A DNA stretch of 64,000 nucleotides from Paenibacillus sp. RC334 (GCF_030034735.1 NZ_CP125370.1:4511001-4575000); one strand, 5' to 3'. Counted from the first letter of the stretch, positions 19,956-29,597 are shown. Notes: a model not told the origin generated them from the sequence alone. Made by a program: numbers and translations.

Positions 19956-21116
19956 CTACGTTACGCAATCCAGCATGATTTGCGCCCAGCGCTGTGCTGA
20001 ATGCTGCCATAAAAATCGTTTTCGCACCTCGTTAAGCCCGGCCTCTCCCATGCGCCGCCGCAATTCAGGCTGCTGAAGCAGTCCGATGACGGCAGCGGCC
20101 ATTTCCTGCTCCCCCTGAGATGGCGAAACAAGCCAGCCCGTCTCCCCGTGCCGTACAATCTCCGGAATGCCGCCTGTATGGGAAGCAACTACGGGCACGC
20201 CTGCGGCCATCGCCTCCAGATTGACCAGCCCGAAGGCCTCATCTCTCACCGAAGGAACAACGGTCACATCGGCCAACTGATATAGCGAGGCCAATGCCGG
20301 ATGGGGAACATAGTCGAGAAACTTGACGTGCTTTCCCATCCTGAGCTTACGCGTCTGCCGATGCAGCGACACCGAGTAAGGCGTGAGGCGATCCTGCCCG
20401 TAATAGGCGCTGCCCGCAATGAGCAGCAGCACATCCGGGCAGGTACGGGCGATGCGCGGCAGGGCCTTGAGCAGCCGATGAACGCCTTTACCCGGTACCA
20501 GCCTGCCCGCGTAGAGTACGATGCGACGGCCTTCCCAGCCGAAATCGTTCAGCCGTGCCGCTCTGACCGCTTCCGCCGCAGGGGTCCAGCGCGGCAGGAA
20601 ATCGCCGGGATGAATGCCCAGCTCATTTATAGCGATGCGTTGCCTGACAGCATCAGAGCTGTCAGCGGTCACGGCTGCCCGCATGTAGGCGCTGTTCACG
20701 ATGATCCGCTCCATCGGCTGCAGAGATCGATCCACTTCCTTCCGTTTGAGGTGCGGCTCCCGGATGAAAGTGGTCGAATGCAAAGTTAGCACGACCCGGC
20801 TATCGGGCAAAGCGTTGTGAATCGCATATGCCGCAGCCGGGCGGTTGTGTACATCCACCACCGCAGGTGACCATCTTTTCAGGTCAGCAATCACCTCGGG
20901 AATATAACTTGGCCCCTGCTTATAACGTATGCATGGCACCCCGTCCACATCGGCGTTATCCGGTACCTCTTCTCCCCGTATGCCATATATCTGTACCTGA
21001 AGCTTATCGCTGGCCAGCGGTACCGTATGGGCAATAACCCGCTCCACCGAGCTGCTGCGGGGCGAAGGTATAACAAAAGAGCCCGGTGTAATAACTGCTA
21101 CCTTCGGCCTCTGCAT
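19956..21116 (-). CDS. GT4 glycosyltransferase, CotSA-like
   Basis: A 386-residue GT-B glycosyltransferase of family 4. Landmarks are KVAVITPGSFVIPSPRSSSVE, VVDVHNRPAAAYAI, LTLHSTTF, VLYAGRLVPGKGVHRL and the donor site EAFGLVNLEAMAAGVPVVA. The pattern and length fit the Bacillus spore-coat protein CotSA and its relatives, which sit in the inner coat; that is family knowledge. The ATG at 21116 is chosen because AAGGTG lies 8 bases upstream, while the upstream in-frame codons have none. The WIAIG gene follows it downstream, and a YheC/YheD-type gene diverges from it, so this is a second spore-related patch. Confidence 0.83.
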   Translation of the reverse strand: MQRPKVAVITPGSFVIPSPRSSSVERVIAHTVPLASDKLQVQIYGIRGEEVPDNADVDGVPCIRYKQGPSYIPEVIADLKRWSPAVVDVHNRPAAAYAIHNALPDSRVVLTLHSTTFIREPHLKRKEVDRSLQPMERIIVNSAYMRAAVTADSSDAVRQRIAINELGIHPGDFLPRWTPAAEAVRAARLNDFGWEGRRIVLYAGRLVPGKGVHRLLKALPRIARTCPDVLLLIAGSAYYGQDRLTPYSVSLHRQTRKLRMGKHVKFLDYVPHPALASLYQLADVTVVPSVRDEAFGLVNLEAMAAGVPVVASHTGGIPEIVRHGETGWLVSPSQGEQEMAAAVIGLLQQPELRRRMGEAGLNEVRKRFLWQHSAQRWAQIMLDCVT

Positions 21117-21339
21117 CAGCCCTGCACCTTCTTTCCTCTTTGATTCAAGCTCTCTCCTGCAAATTCTCTTCAACACTCATGGTGTATCATATCGTCCCCC
21201 TGCCTGAAAGGTGCCTGGCTCCTCACTTTGGGCAAGCAGCAAGGCTACCGTCCATGCCTGGCCGATCTTTGATACATATGATGGACTAGAACCACTGAAT
21301 TGTCAGTTGGAGTCACAACAAGGAAGGGCGGACATACCC

Positions 21340-22467
21340 ATGCTGCATGTCGGCGTCATGCTCAACCCGGCAACGTACCGGGGCATCCCCGCCATGAGGA
21401 CCGGATATGAATCACTCGCCAATTACGTGGACACCGGGTTGAGCCATGAGCTAATCCCCTGCTTTCTTCGTTTGGAGGAAATTCATATACCGACCGGAAC
21501 ATGCCGGGCTTTTGTTAAACACGGTAACGGCTATCAGCAGATGACTCTCCCGTTGCCACGGGTCATCCACAATCGGACTCTCTATCGGCAAAACGAAAAC
21601 GCCCGTGAAATCAACAGACTGGTGCAGAACGGAATTTATATCTTTAATGAACAAAACCGTTTCCGTAAGGACCACATACATGCGATATTGCAGGAAGACC
21701 CTCTGCTGCACCCCCATCTTCCGCGAACGCTACAAGGCAATCCGGCTTCGATTCGTACCTTGATGGAGCAGACCGGAGATGTCATCATCAAACCAAGCAG
21801 CGGGAGCATCGGCAAAGGAATTATGCGCCTGAGACATTCCCGTAGTGACTGGACTTTACAATGCGCACATCCCGCTGTACCCGATCGCTGGACTACACTG
21901 CGCCTGCATGCTGGAGAACTGCCTTCATTTCTGCACAAGCGGCTGTTGCATAGTCCTCATATCGTGCAGGAAACTTTACCGCTCGCTTTGTATAACAACC
22001 GCCCTTTTGATATTCGCGTGACGGTTCAACGCGGATATGGCAGCATTTGGAGCGTAACGGGCATGTTTGCCAAAATTGCTCCCTCCCACACCTTCGTTTC
22101 CAATGTGGCGCAGGGTGGCTCAGCCCGTTTCTTGCCAGAGGTGCTGTCACAGGTACAAACGGCTCAGCCAATGAACGCAGCCCGTCTAATGAATGAATTG
22201 GAAAGGCTCGCGTTGCAAATCGTCCATAGGCTGGCACAAAACCTTCCCCGGCTCGCCGATGTCGGTCTGGACCTGGGCATTACGCAAGAAGGCAAGATTG
22301 TTTTTATCGAATGCAACGGTCGCGATCAGCGCTACGGATTCAGCCAGGCGGGCATGAACAATGTCTGGAAAGAAACGTACACTAAGCCGATGGCTTACGC
22401 ACGTTGGCTTCTCGAACGGATGCCCCCGGCGGACACTGCCCGTTCACTCGACCGTCCACTGTATTGA
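21340..22467 (+). CDS. YheC/YheD family ATP-grasp protein (endospore coat-associated)
   Basis: A 375-residue protein. The N-terminal 110 residues carry VGVMLNPATYRGIP and PLPRVIHNRTLYRQN, typical of the YheC/YheD family. The rest is an ATP-grasp domain: VIIKPSSGSIGKGIMRL (ATP-binding loop), IVQETLPLALYNNRPFDIRV and, near the end, VGLDLGITQEGKIVFIECNGRD with the metal-binding acids. ATP-grasp enzymes ligate a carboxylate to an amine or thiol, but the substrate of this family is unknown. Bacillus members associate with spores. The ATG at 21340 is preceded by AAGGAAGGG about 13 bases upstream. It diverges from the CotSA-like gene. Confidence 0.83.
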   Translation: MLHVGVMLNPATYRGIPAMRTGYESLANYVDTGLSHELIPCFLRLEEIHIPTGTCRAFVKHGNGYQQMTLPLPRVIHNRTLYRQNENAREINRLVQNGIYIFNEQNRFRKDHIHAILQEDPLLHPHLPRTLQGNPASIRTLMEQTGDVIIKPSSGSIGKGIMRLRHSRSDWTLQCAHPAVPDRWTTLRLHAGELPSFLHKRLLHSPHIVQETLPLALYNNRPFDIRVTVQRGYGSIWSVTGMFAKIAPSHTFVSNVAQGGSARFLPEVLSQVQTAQPMNAARLMNELERLALQIVHRLAQNLPRLADVGLDLGITQEGKIVFIECNGRDQRYGFSQAGMNNVWKETYTKPMAYARWLLERMPPADTARSLDRPLY

Positions 22468-22555
22468 TTTACGTCACATTCTGTGTCAATATAATTCAGA
22501 GCGGCCGGACATGTTCCGGCCAAGACGGCTCGGAAATGAACAAGGGGGATCTGAA

Positions 22556-23353
22556 ATGGCAAAACAGTGGCTGCGGCTCATGACTGAGCTATCATCGCGC
22601 AAGTGGGTGTGCCGGGTTGTGGGTTCCTTCGCGCAAAGCGGTGCAAGCCGACTTTTTATCCCCACCTTTATACGTACGTACCAGATCCAGACGCATGAGG
22701 CTGAACAGGAATGGAAGGAATACCGTTCCCTGAACGCCTATTTTACACGCAAATTAAAAGCGGGCATGCGCCCGATTGATACGAACGCCGAGGTGATGAC
22801 CAGCCCGGTGGATGCGCGGATTACGTTCACTGGCCCAATTACGTCCGGCACTATTTTGAATGTCAAAGGTCAGGACTATACGCTGGATGAGTTGCTTAAC
22901 CGTTCGCCGCGTCTTGAGAAATACACGCACGGCTATGCCTTTGTGCTGTATCTCAGCCCGACCGATTATCATCGTATTCATGCGCCGGTATCCGGTACAC
23001 TGGTGGAGAAGGAGCATTTGCGCGGCAAGGTATATCCGGTGAATGACTTCGGCTTACAGCACATGAGAGCGGTTCTGAGCCGCAATGAACGGCAGATTAC
23101 GTACATAGCCCATGAATACGGCGAGGTGGCGGTCGTCAAGGTTGGCGCGATGAATGTAAGCAGCATCAAATACACCGATGATGAAGCTGTCTCATGGGAA
23201 AAAGGCGAGGATCTCGCATATTTCGAGTTTGGATCAACCGTCGTTTTGCTGACCGAAAACGGCACGTTTGATCCTGACCCTGCGCTGAAGCTGGGAGATG
23301 TGGTTAGAATGGGGCAGCGTCTCGGTTGCTTCCGGCACGATCCCAAAGTGTAA
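22556..23353 (+). CDS. psd: Phosphatidylserine decarboxylase proenzyme
   Basis: A 265-residue pyruvoyl-dependent enzyme that decarboxylates phosphatidylserine to phosphatidylethanolamine at the membrane. Key sites are SPVDARI near 83, LSPTDYHRIHAP at 133-144 with the His of the self-cleavage triad, and FGST at 225-228. Ser227 should become the pyruvoyl group after autocleavage. Length matches Bacillus Psd (about 263). AGGGGGAT precedes the ATG at 22556. The frame extends upstream into the end of the ATP-grasp gene but has no other plausible start. A strong terminator follows. Confidence 0.95.
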   Translation: MAKQWLRLMTELSSRKWVCRVVGSFAQSGASRLFIPTFIRTYQIQTHEAEQEWKEYRSLNAYFTRKLKAGMRPIDTNAEVMTSPVDARITFTGPITSGTILNVKGQDYTLDELLNRSPRLEKYTHGYAFVLYLSPTDYHRIHAPVSGTLVEKEHLRGKVYPVNDFGLQHMRAVLSRNERQITYIAHEYGEVAVVKVGAMNVSSIKYTDDEAVSWEKGEDLAYFEFGSTVVLLTENGTFDPDPALKLGDVVRMGQRLGCFRHDPKV

Positions 23354-23395
23354 GCACGTTTGCCGTTACAGCATGACAACAGCAACATATATGAT

Positions 23396-23429
23396 AAAGG
23401 ACCCGACATCATTGCTCAGGTCCTTTTTT
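23396..23429 (+). terminator. Intrinsic terminator after psd
   Basis: AAAGGACC pairs with GGTCCTTT and runs into a T6 tail. Confidence 0.85.
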
Positions 23430-23523
23430 GTGTTTATCTTTTTATTCGTTATAGGAAATATGCTCAGAACCACACGTTCACCGCTCCGTCGCTTGGCTAC
23501 AGCCTGTCCACCCGCTCATTCCT

Positions 23524-24309
23524 TCAGCTGATCTCGGATGGACTTTTCCCCGTGTACTGCTTGAATTGGCGGCTGAAGAAAAAAATATCGCGGTATCCCA
23601 AAGCCTCTGCCACCTCAGTCACATTCATTCCGGCATGTAGTAACAGATGCTGTGCGCGCTCAATTCGCATGCTGATGATATGAGATTGAGCGGAAACACC
23701 CAGCAACTCCTTGAATTTGATTGAAAAATAGCGCGGTGACAGCCCTGCCCGTGCCGCCAAATCCTCGACGCGATGAGGAAGCCCGGGATGCTGGCGCACA
23801 TAATTGGCCGTTTCCCGGATGACCTCGGTGAGCTGGTGGCTGGCCGACCGCTCCTGCGGCTCCTTGCGGTCGGCACGCAGCAGATGTATCATGAGCTGCT
23901 TCAGGATTAGCCTGCACTCCTCCTCGGCCCCGTAAGCACGTTCCAGGCGCAGACGGACGTACCTGGCAAGCATATGCTCCACCTCGATCGTTTCCTCCAG
24001 CATACGATAGCTTGCAGGTATGATCTCCGGCTGCTCGGTAAGATCAAAATGAATATAGGTAAGTATTAGCGGCTTTTGCGGGTTATGTGTAGCTCGGGTA
24101 TCATCCCCCGGCTTGAACAGGAAGCAGCTTCCTTTGCTTACCGGATAGGACTCCCCGTTCAATACAACCGTTCCTTCACCGCTCCATACATAAAATAAAT
24201 CATAGTTTGGCATCGGCCTTTCACGCACCTGCCATTTCCAGCCCGGCTCGCACACAATTTTGGCAAAGGCGGACAACAGGATGAACGATGACGCAGACGT
24301 ATCCAGCAA
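23524..24309 (-). CDS. AraC-family transcriptional regulator
   Basis: A 261-residue regulator with an N-terminal cupin-like sensing domain (NYDLFYVWSGEGTVVLNGES, GSCFLFKPGDD) and a C-terminal pair of helix-turn-helices of the AraC/XylS type (VEDLAARAGLSPRYFSIKFKE and MNVTEVAEALGYRDIFFFSRQFKQYTGKSP). The sensing domain should bind a small ligand, possibly a sugar, as in many Paenibacillus relatives. A GTG at 24318 is in frame but overlaps the ribosome binding site. The TTG at 24309 has GGAGG 8 bases upstream and is preferred. It diverges from the aminotransferase gene, so it may regulate it. Confidence 0.88.
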   Translation of the reverse strand: MLDTSASSFILLSAFAKIVCEPGWKWQVRERPMPNYDLFYVWSGEGTVVLNGESYPVSKGSCFLFKPGDDTRATHNPQKPLILTYIHFDLTEQPEIIPASYRMLEETIEVEHMLARYVRLRLERAYGAEEECRLILKQLMIHLLRADRKEPQERSASHQLTEVIRETANYVRQHPGLPHRVEDLAARAGLSPRYFSIKFKELLGVSAQSHIISMRIERAQHLLLHAGMNVTEVAEALGYRDIFFFSRQFKQYTGKSPSEIS

Positions 24310-24425
24310 AATCTGCACCTCCTTATGCTATTCTTTCGTTGTCCCTGATCCCGTTAAATTATAATATAAGCGCAGAACAGCCATTACGCAAAAAATAAAG
24401 CCTTCTTTTTCAGGAACGCTTTTGC

Positions 24426-24454
24426 GTGACGCTTACCGTGTGTGATGCTATAAT
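24426..24454 (+). promoter_or_regulatory. Sigma-A promoter before the aminotransferase
   Basis: GTGACG, 17 bases, TATAAT, about 35 bases upstream of the start codon. Confidence 0.5.
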
Positions 24455-24489
24455 ATGTAATCAAAATGACTTGGAAGGATGAAACCGGA

Positions 24490-25787
24490 ATGAATCCACT
24501 GGCAGCGCAGTTAAACCGCAACATTCAGGCAAGCAACGAGCATGTATATGAAATGCTTTCTCTTTTAGGTAAAGAGATTTATTTCCCAAAAGAAGGAATT
24601 TTGAGTCAATCCGCAGAGGCGGGGAAACTTGCCAAGAAGTACAACGCTACGATTGGTATTGCTACCGAGGGCAGCGGCCCTATGCATTTGGGGGTCATTC
24701 AGGAGAAGCTGTCCGCATACAGCCCCAAGGACCTGTACCCTTATGCCCCCCTGCGGGCAAGCCTGAACTGCGTAGTGTATGGCGGGAAAAAATGCTGAAG
24801 GAAAACCCGTCGCTCGCTGGAAAAAGCTACGGCCTACCGGTGGTTACGAACGCGCTGACTCATGGATTGAGCATCGTTGCCGACCTGTTTACGGATGAAG
24901 GGGATGCTGTCATTTATCCGGACAAGAACTGGGAAAATTATGAGCTGACCTTCGGTATTCGCCGTCATGGACGATTGGTGAATTTCCCGTTGTTCACAGA
25001 GGATCAACGTTTTAATAGTGAGGGGTTACGTGAAGCGCTGCTGGCGCAGAAGGAATACGGCAAAGCCATCGTTGTGCTGAACTTCCCGAACAACCCGACC
25101 GGCTATACACCGGGAATCGAAGAAGGCAAAGCGATTGTTGCTGCCATTCAGGAAGCAGCAGAAGCAGGCATCAATGTTGTAGTTGTGACAGATGACGCTT
25201 ATTTTGGCCTGTTCTTCGAGGATTCGCTGCATGAATCGCTATTCGGCCAGTTGGCTGGACTTCATCCAAGAATTTTACCAGTCAAAATTGACGGAGCTAC
25301 CAAAGAAGAATTCGTTTGGGGCTTCCGTGTCGGATTTATTACCTTTGCTTCGGAACATCAGGACGTGCTGAGCGCACTGGAGCAAAAAACACTGGGAATT
25401 ATACGGGCAACGATTTCCAGCGGCCCTCACCCGTCGCAAACCTTCGTGCTGGATGCTCTCAAATCACCGGATTTTGAGCAACAGAAGGAAGAAAAGTTCC
25501 AAATCATGAAAGGCCGGGCCAACAAGGTCAAGGCGTTACTTGATAGCGGAAAATACGGAGATGTATGGAGTTACTATCCTTTCAACTCGGGTTATTTCAT
25601 GTGTCTCAAGCTGAACGGCTTATCCGCCGAACAATTGCGCACACATCTGCTGGAGCAATATGGGGTGGGAACGATTGCGCTGGGTGAGCATGATCTCCGT
25701 ATCGCGTTCTCCTGTATCGAGGAAGAATATCTGGAAGACTTGTACGACATTGTGTATCGTGGTGTGCAAGACTTATTGAACGCCTAA
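24490..25787 (+). pseudogene. Class I/II aminotransferase broken by a one-base frameshift
   Basis: Two adjacent frames together encode one PLP-dependent aminotransferase of about 432 residues. The first frame (from the ATG at 24490) contains ATEGSGPMHLGVI and YPYAP, then goes off frame and stops at 24796-24798. The second frame continues with GLPVVTNALTHGLSIVADLF, VLNFPNNPTGYTPG, VVTDDAYFGLFFED and KIDGATKEEFVWGFRVGF (PLP lysine). Adding one C to the six-C run at 24746-24751 restores a continuous APPAGKPELR reading. Either a real phase-type mutation or a sequencing error in a homopolymer is possible. AAGGAT precedes the start. All downstream catalytic motifs are intact, which suggests the change is recent or artefactual. 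Confidence 0.85.
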
Positions 25788-25828
25788 TCTAATCGGTACT
25801 GACTGGTTAGAGTTATAGCTGGATGGAG

Positions 25829-25862
25829 CGGTGTGCCGGATGTTGCGGCATACCGTTTTTTT
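25829..25862 (+). terminator. Intrinsic terminator after the aminotransferase
   Basis: GGTGTGCC pairs with GGCATACC and is followed by seven Ts. Confidence 0.85.
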
Positions 25863-25925
25863 ATATCCCCTGCTGAACGATTCATTCACAACTCGAAGCA
25901 CTTATCCCTCAGCAGCCAGCAAAGA

Positions 25926-27236
25926 TTATTGTGCCAGCGGCAGCAAAATGATAACCTCCGTACCCGCTCCCGGCTCGCTCTCATACCGTATACTGCCGTT
26001 CATCGCTTCAATCATGCGAAAGGAGACTGCTGTTCCCAGCCCTGTTCCTACTTCTTTGGTCGAAAAAAACAAAGTGCCTACCCGCTCCAGATGTTCCGGG
26101 CTCATGCCTTTTCCAGTATCCTTGATATTCAGACATGCCTTCTCTTCCTGAACTGCCAGCTTTATGTCTACCTCGCCTCCATCTTCCGCAGCCTCAATCG
26201 CATTTTTCGTGATATGAATTAACGCCTGCAACAGTTGATTACGATCCGTATGTAGATATATATCATTCCTTAGCTCCGTCTGCATTCTTACGCCTTGCTT
26301 GGTCGCCATCGGTTTCAGGAGCAGAACAATCTGTTGAACCATGCCGGACAGATCCATCAGCTCTGTCTTCCCAATCTGCGGCTTGGATAAATTCAAATAG
26401 TCGCTAATGATTCTTTCAGCCCGATCCACCTCCGCCAGCGCCAGCGCCATATATCTGCGGTTTTTCCCTTCCAGCCCTGACTGAACCATTTGCAGAAACC
26501 CTTTAACGACTGTCAACGGATTTCGAACTTCGTGAGCCATGGAGGCGGCCAGTTCCCCTAACGTATTGAGACGTTCAGCATATTTGATCTTTTTTCTCAT
26601 CTCTTCCCGCTCCAGACTAAACTCCATCCAGCAAGAGGCGGCTCCGATACTTAGAAATTGAATTATAGCAAACCAGAGAACCCCCTTGAACAGCTCGGCT
26701 TCATCCTGATCCAGTCTGCCGTTGGCCCAGGAATGCATCATAAGAATAACCAGCATAATCACATTCATCCATACACTCATGAGCAAGTTTATCCACACTC
26801 GGGGCAGCATACCTTTGAGCTGCATAAATCTTTTTCTCACCAAGAGAGGTACGAGATAACATAGCAGCATGCTAATCAGCCCCACCCCGATGGAATCAGG
26901 TCCAACATAAATGCGAGCCATCACCATGAGTGTTATATTCACCAGTCCTGCTCCGGGTCCAAAATATAAAACGGAGAGGATCAGCGGAACATATCGGAGA
27001 TCCCAAAACAAGCCATACCAGCTATACGAGAAAATAAGACAAAGCACAGAAGAGATACCCAGCACCCCTCCCATGAGCAATGGGGCATGTTTCATATGTC
27101 GATGATCCGATAAAGTGCTATACACCAGCAAGGGTACAAAAACCAGAAATATATTCACGAGCAGCTTGTCTGCCAGCATCTCGTTGTTCCCACTTTCCAA
27201 GTGATAATGATTACATACTTCTTCTATTCTCGACAA
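25926..27236 (-). CDS. Sensor histidine kinase, KinB-like, with 5-6 membrane segments
   Basis: A 436-residue membrane kinase (numbered from the TTG at 27236). Residues about 22-205 hold five or six hydrophobic segments of the LytS-like 5TM type. HisKA follows with the phosphoacceptor in MAHEVRNPLTVVKGF (His235), then a HATPase domain with N box (HITKNAIEAAEDGG), G1 (DTGKGMSP) and G2 (VGTGLGTAV). No response regulator is adjacent. The layout and the H-box match the sporulation kinase KinB class that feeds the Spo0 phosphorelay; this is inference. The ATG at 27179 is an alternative start. The divergent neighbour is a YjcZ-type sporulation gene. Confidence 0.88.
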   Translation of the reverse strand: MSRIEEVCNHYHLESGNNEMLADKLLVNIFLVFVPLLVYSTLSDHRHMKHAPLLMGGVLGISSVLCLIFSYSWYGLFWDLRYVPLILSVLYFGPGAGLVNITLMVMARIYVGPDSIGVGLISMLLCYLVPLLVRKRFMQLKGMLPRVWINLLMSVWMNVIMLVILMMHSWANGRLDQDEAELFKGVLWFAIIQFLSIGAASCWMEFSLEREEMRKKIKYAERLNTLGELAASMAHEVRNPLTVVKGFLQMVQSGLEGKNRRYMALALAEVDRAERIISDYLNLSKPQIGKTELMDLSGMVQQIVLLLKPMATKQGVRMQTELRNDIYLHTDRNQLLQALIHITKNAIEAAEDGGEVDIKLAVQEEKACLNIKDTGKGMSPEHLERVGTLFFSTKEVGTGLGTAVSFRMIEAMNGSIRYESEPGAGTEVIILLPLAQ

Positions 27237-27336
27237 AACGTGGCTTTTCCTCTCTATCCCCCCCTATCCGTTGAAAAAAATAAGGCGATCCGGCAATGTA
27301 CCTCCACATTGGCCCAAGCAATACGAAAATGCGCTT

Positions 27337-27345
27337 CATAATATA
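27337..27345 (+). promoter_or_regulatory. Possible sporulation -10 element before the YjcZ-type gene
   Basis: CATAATATA fits the CATANNNTA -10 of sigma-K, and its first seven bases also fit the sigma-F/G pattern. No clear -35 partner is visible at 16-17 bases. Confidence 0.3.
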
Positions 27346-27385
27346 CGGTGTATCCTACATCACGATGACCGAGAGGAGAATGAGC

Positions 27386-27511
27386 ATGGGAGCAGAAGAA
27401 ACAAGAGGCGGTTACGGTGGTTACGGTGGTTTCGGCGCATTCACAAGCACAGGAACGATTCTGGTGCTGTTCATTTTGTTAGTGATCATCAGCAAAACGA
27501 TTTTCATTTAA
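27386..27511 (+). CDS. YjcZ-family small sporulation protein
   Basis: A 41-residue protein with a short polar start, a Gly/Tyr-rich stretch (RGGYGGYGGFGAF) and one strongly hydrophobic segment (TILVLFILLVIISKTIFI) that should span the membrane. This is the usual build of the YjcZ/small-hydrophobic sporulation family found in many copies in spore-formers. GAGG lies about 9 bases before the ATG at 27386. The ATG two codons earlier is only 3 bases from it. The function of the family is unknown. Confidence 0.8.
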   Translation: MGAEETRGGYGGYGGFGAFTSTGTILVLFILLVIISKTIFI

Positions 27512-27558
27512 GCAGACGGACATCTGCGCCCACGGCTGACAAATAGCAGCTTCCCACG

Positions 27559-27607
27559 AAAAAAGGTTATTCTGCAAACAGCCCTTGCTGCTTGCGGAAT
27601 AACCTTT
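27559..27607 (-). terminator. Intrinsic terminator after ecsB (possibly bidirectional)
   Basis: AAAGGTTATTCNGC pairs with GCNGAATAACCTTT around a 16-20 base loop. On the minus strand six Ts follow. The plus-strand side also serves the YjcZ-type gene, with a weaker T-run. Confidence 0.8.
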
Positions 27608-27624
27608 GCTTTATCCACACAGGA

Positions 27625-28854
27625 TTAAACTTCTTCTTCATCTTGACCGTCCAGGCGCCATTTCTTCGCCTGAGCGCCTCGTACCAGGTATACTACCAAC
27701 ACTCCACCAGCCAGCGTAAGCAGCATGGAGATCATCCCTTCAGTTCCTCTCAACAAAAAAGGAAGCCACAGGACGACCGCAACCGGCAACAGCAGCCGGA
27801 CAACAAAGTCCAGGAAAGACGCGCGGCGGGTATGTGCAGGAAGCGGATAGAGCTGGAGCCATAGCGAATCCTTGTGGTACTGCCTTAGCGAAGTAATCTG
27901 CACGCCGATCAGGAATATAAAAAATACATACACAGCGATACCGATCCAGCTCGTATGCGTGATCCATATAATCAACAGGCCGAGGATACCCAGTCGTATC
28001 ACCATCCCCACAGGCTCTGTGCGCACAAAGGTCTTGAACAGCAGGTAACGATAAGCTCCCCTTTTGTCCCACGGTATGTTACCACCCAACCAGGACAACC
28101 AACGACGCGGAGTCACTCTCTGCGTAAGGGCCGGCACATCAACAAACCAGCCCAAAGTACGCATCACACGGGCAGCCTGAATACCTTCTGTGCGGATCAG
28201 GGTTTCCCATGCCACCAGCAGTTTGACCGGAAAACGCAGGACAAGCACGTACACCACACCTACCAGTATGATAAACGGCAAGCTGCGCAGCGGAGGCTGC
28301 CACAGCCATGCGGCTACCAGCAGCACTGCCAGCGCCCAGCGAAGCAGACGATACCCCATACTCGCGCCGCGCGATACCATGCGCAGCTCCTGCCAGCCGC
28401 CATAGCTGAACAGCAGCTTCAGCAGCACGAACAGCAGTATGGTCAGCAGCAGTGACTTAGGCGCAGTGTCGCTGCGGATATACAGCGGCCACGCGATCAC
28501 AAGCAGCAACAGCAGGCCGAATATTTTGTACACTACGCCACGGATACGGCTGGACTTAAAATATTGGTGCATCGCATACTCCTGCGGACGCAGGAAGACG
28601 ATATCGGCTTCATTCAAATACGTACGGAAGCTCACATGAGCGACCGGAACAGCTACAATGAGCATAATCCAGCGGATGGGCAAATCCGGCGGGATATGCA
28701 TAATCAACGACGTGTACCATGCGGCAAAGGCAATCAGCGCAAAGCCGAAGACGACCGCCAGACCGCTCTGAATGACATAGCCGAGATAAGGCAGCACTTG
28801 TCCCCAGAACGCAACACGTCTTTCTTTATGTATACGTTGCAAATCCATGCTCAT
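27625..28854 (-). CDS. ecsB: ABC transporter membrane protein EcsB
   Basis: A 409-residue integral membrane protein with many hydrophobic segments (LPYLGYVIQSGLAVVFGFAL, LLLLVIAWPLYI and others) and the EcsB signature IVFLRPQE followed by YFKSS. Length matches Bacillus subtilis EcsB (408). It overlaps ecsA by four bases (ATGA). EcsAB in Bacillus affects protein secretion, intramembrane proteolysis of signal peptides and competence; that is known from the family, while the substrate is not settled. A terminator follows, so it ends the operon helicase-ecsA-ecsB. Confidence 0.9.
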   Translation of the reverse strand: MSMDLQRIHKERRVAFWGQVLPYLGYVIQSGLAVVFGFALIAFAAWYTSLIMHIPPDLPIRWIMLIVAVPVAHVSFRTYLNEADIVFLRPQEYAMHQYFKSSRIRGVVYKIFGLLLLLVIAWPLYIRSDTAPKSLLLTILLFVLLKLLFSYGGWQELRMVSRGASMGYRLLRWALAVLLVAAWLWQPPLRSLPFIILVGVVYVLVLRFPVKLLVAWETLIRTEGIQAARVMRTLGWFVDVPALTQRVTPRRWLSWLGGNIPWDKRGAYRYLLFKTFVRTEPVGMVIRLGILGLLIIWITHTSWIGIAVYVFFIFLIGVQITSLRQYHKDSLWLQLYPLPAHTRRASFLDFVVRLLLPVAVVLWLPFLLRGTEGMISMLLTLAGGVLVVYLVRGAQAKKWRLDGQDEEEV

Positions 28855-29597
28855 TCCCTGCCCTGTACCAGCTCATAAAATGCATCTTCCAGCGGCATGC
28901 CCGGCTTACCCGCCTGTGCTGTCACTTCGTCCAGCGTGCCCTGTGCAATGATGGCACCCTGATGAAGCACAATGAAACGATCACAATAATTTTCAATCGT
29001 GGACAAAATATGAGAACTAAGTAAAATGGACGAGCCCGAGCGCTTCATTTCCAGCATAAAATCAAGCAGGGAACGAATACCGAGCGGGTCCAGACCCAAA
29101 AATGGCTCATCAATCACATACAGCGGCGGCCCCGCCAAAAATGCGCACATAATCATCACTTTCTGGCGCATCCCTTTGGAAAGATGCATCGACATGCTTC
29201 CGCTCTTATCCCGCATACGGAACAAGTCCAGCATTTGGTCACTGCGGGTGCGGAAATCAGCTTCACTGACTCCATACGCTCTGGCGGTGAATTCCATATG
29301 CTCCATCACGGTCATTTCGGGATACAGCTCTGGAGACTCGGGTACAAAAGCAATGGCTCCCTGATACTGCTCGGGATTTTCCGCCTGCTTATGTCCCTGC
29401 ACGCGGATTTCTCCCGCCTGCGGTGTCATCAGACCCAAAATATGCTTCATCGTCGTACTTTTCCCGGCTCCATTCAGACCGATCAGCCCCACCATTTCGC
29501 CCGGCTTTACATCCAGAGAAATCTGGTGCAGCACCGGGCGCTTGGCGCTGTATCCGCCTGTCAGTCCATTAATTTGCAATACAGGCTGTTGTTCCAT
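28851..29597 (-). CDS. ecsA: ABC transporter ATP-binding protein EcsA
   Basis: A 248-residue ABC ATPase. Walker A is GLNGAGKST, the Q-loop region is AFVPESPELY, the signature is LSKGMRQKVMI (LSKGMRQK instead of LSGGQ) and Walker B is LYVIDEPFLGLD, followed by the switch His in LLSSHIL. These match EcsA and related ABC-2 type exporters. The ATG at 29597 is preferred over a GTG at 29615 since AGAGG lies 7 bases upstream of it. It pairs with EcsB through overlapping ATGA. It starts 18 bases after the helicase stop, so all three are probably cotranscribed. Confidence 0.93.
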   Translation of the reverse strand: MEQQPVLQINGLTGGYSAKRPVLHQISLDVKPGEMVGLIGLNGAGKSTTMKHILGLMTPQAGEIRVQGHKQAENPEQYQGAIAFVPESPELYPEMTVMEHMEFTARAYGVSEADFRTRSDQMLDLFRMRDKSGSMSMHLSKGMRQKVMIMCAFLAGPPLYVIDEPFLGLDPLGIRSLLDFMLEMKRSGSSILLSSHILSTIENYCDRFIVLHQGAIIAQGTLDEVTAQAGKPGMPLEDAFYELVQGRE

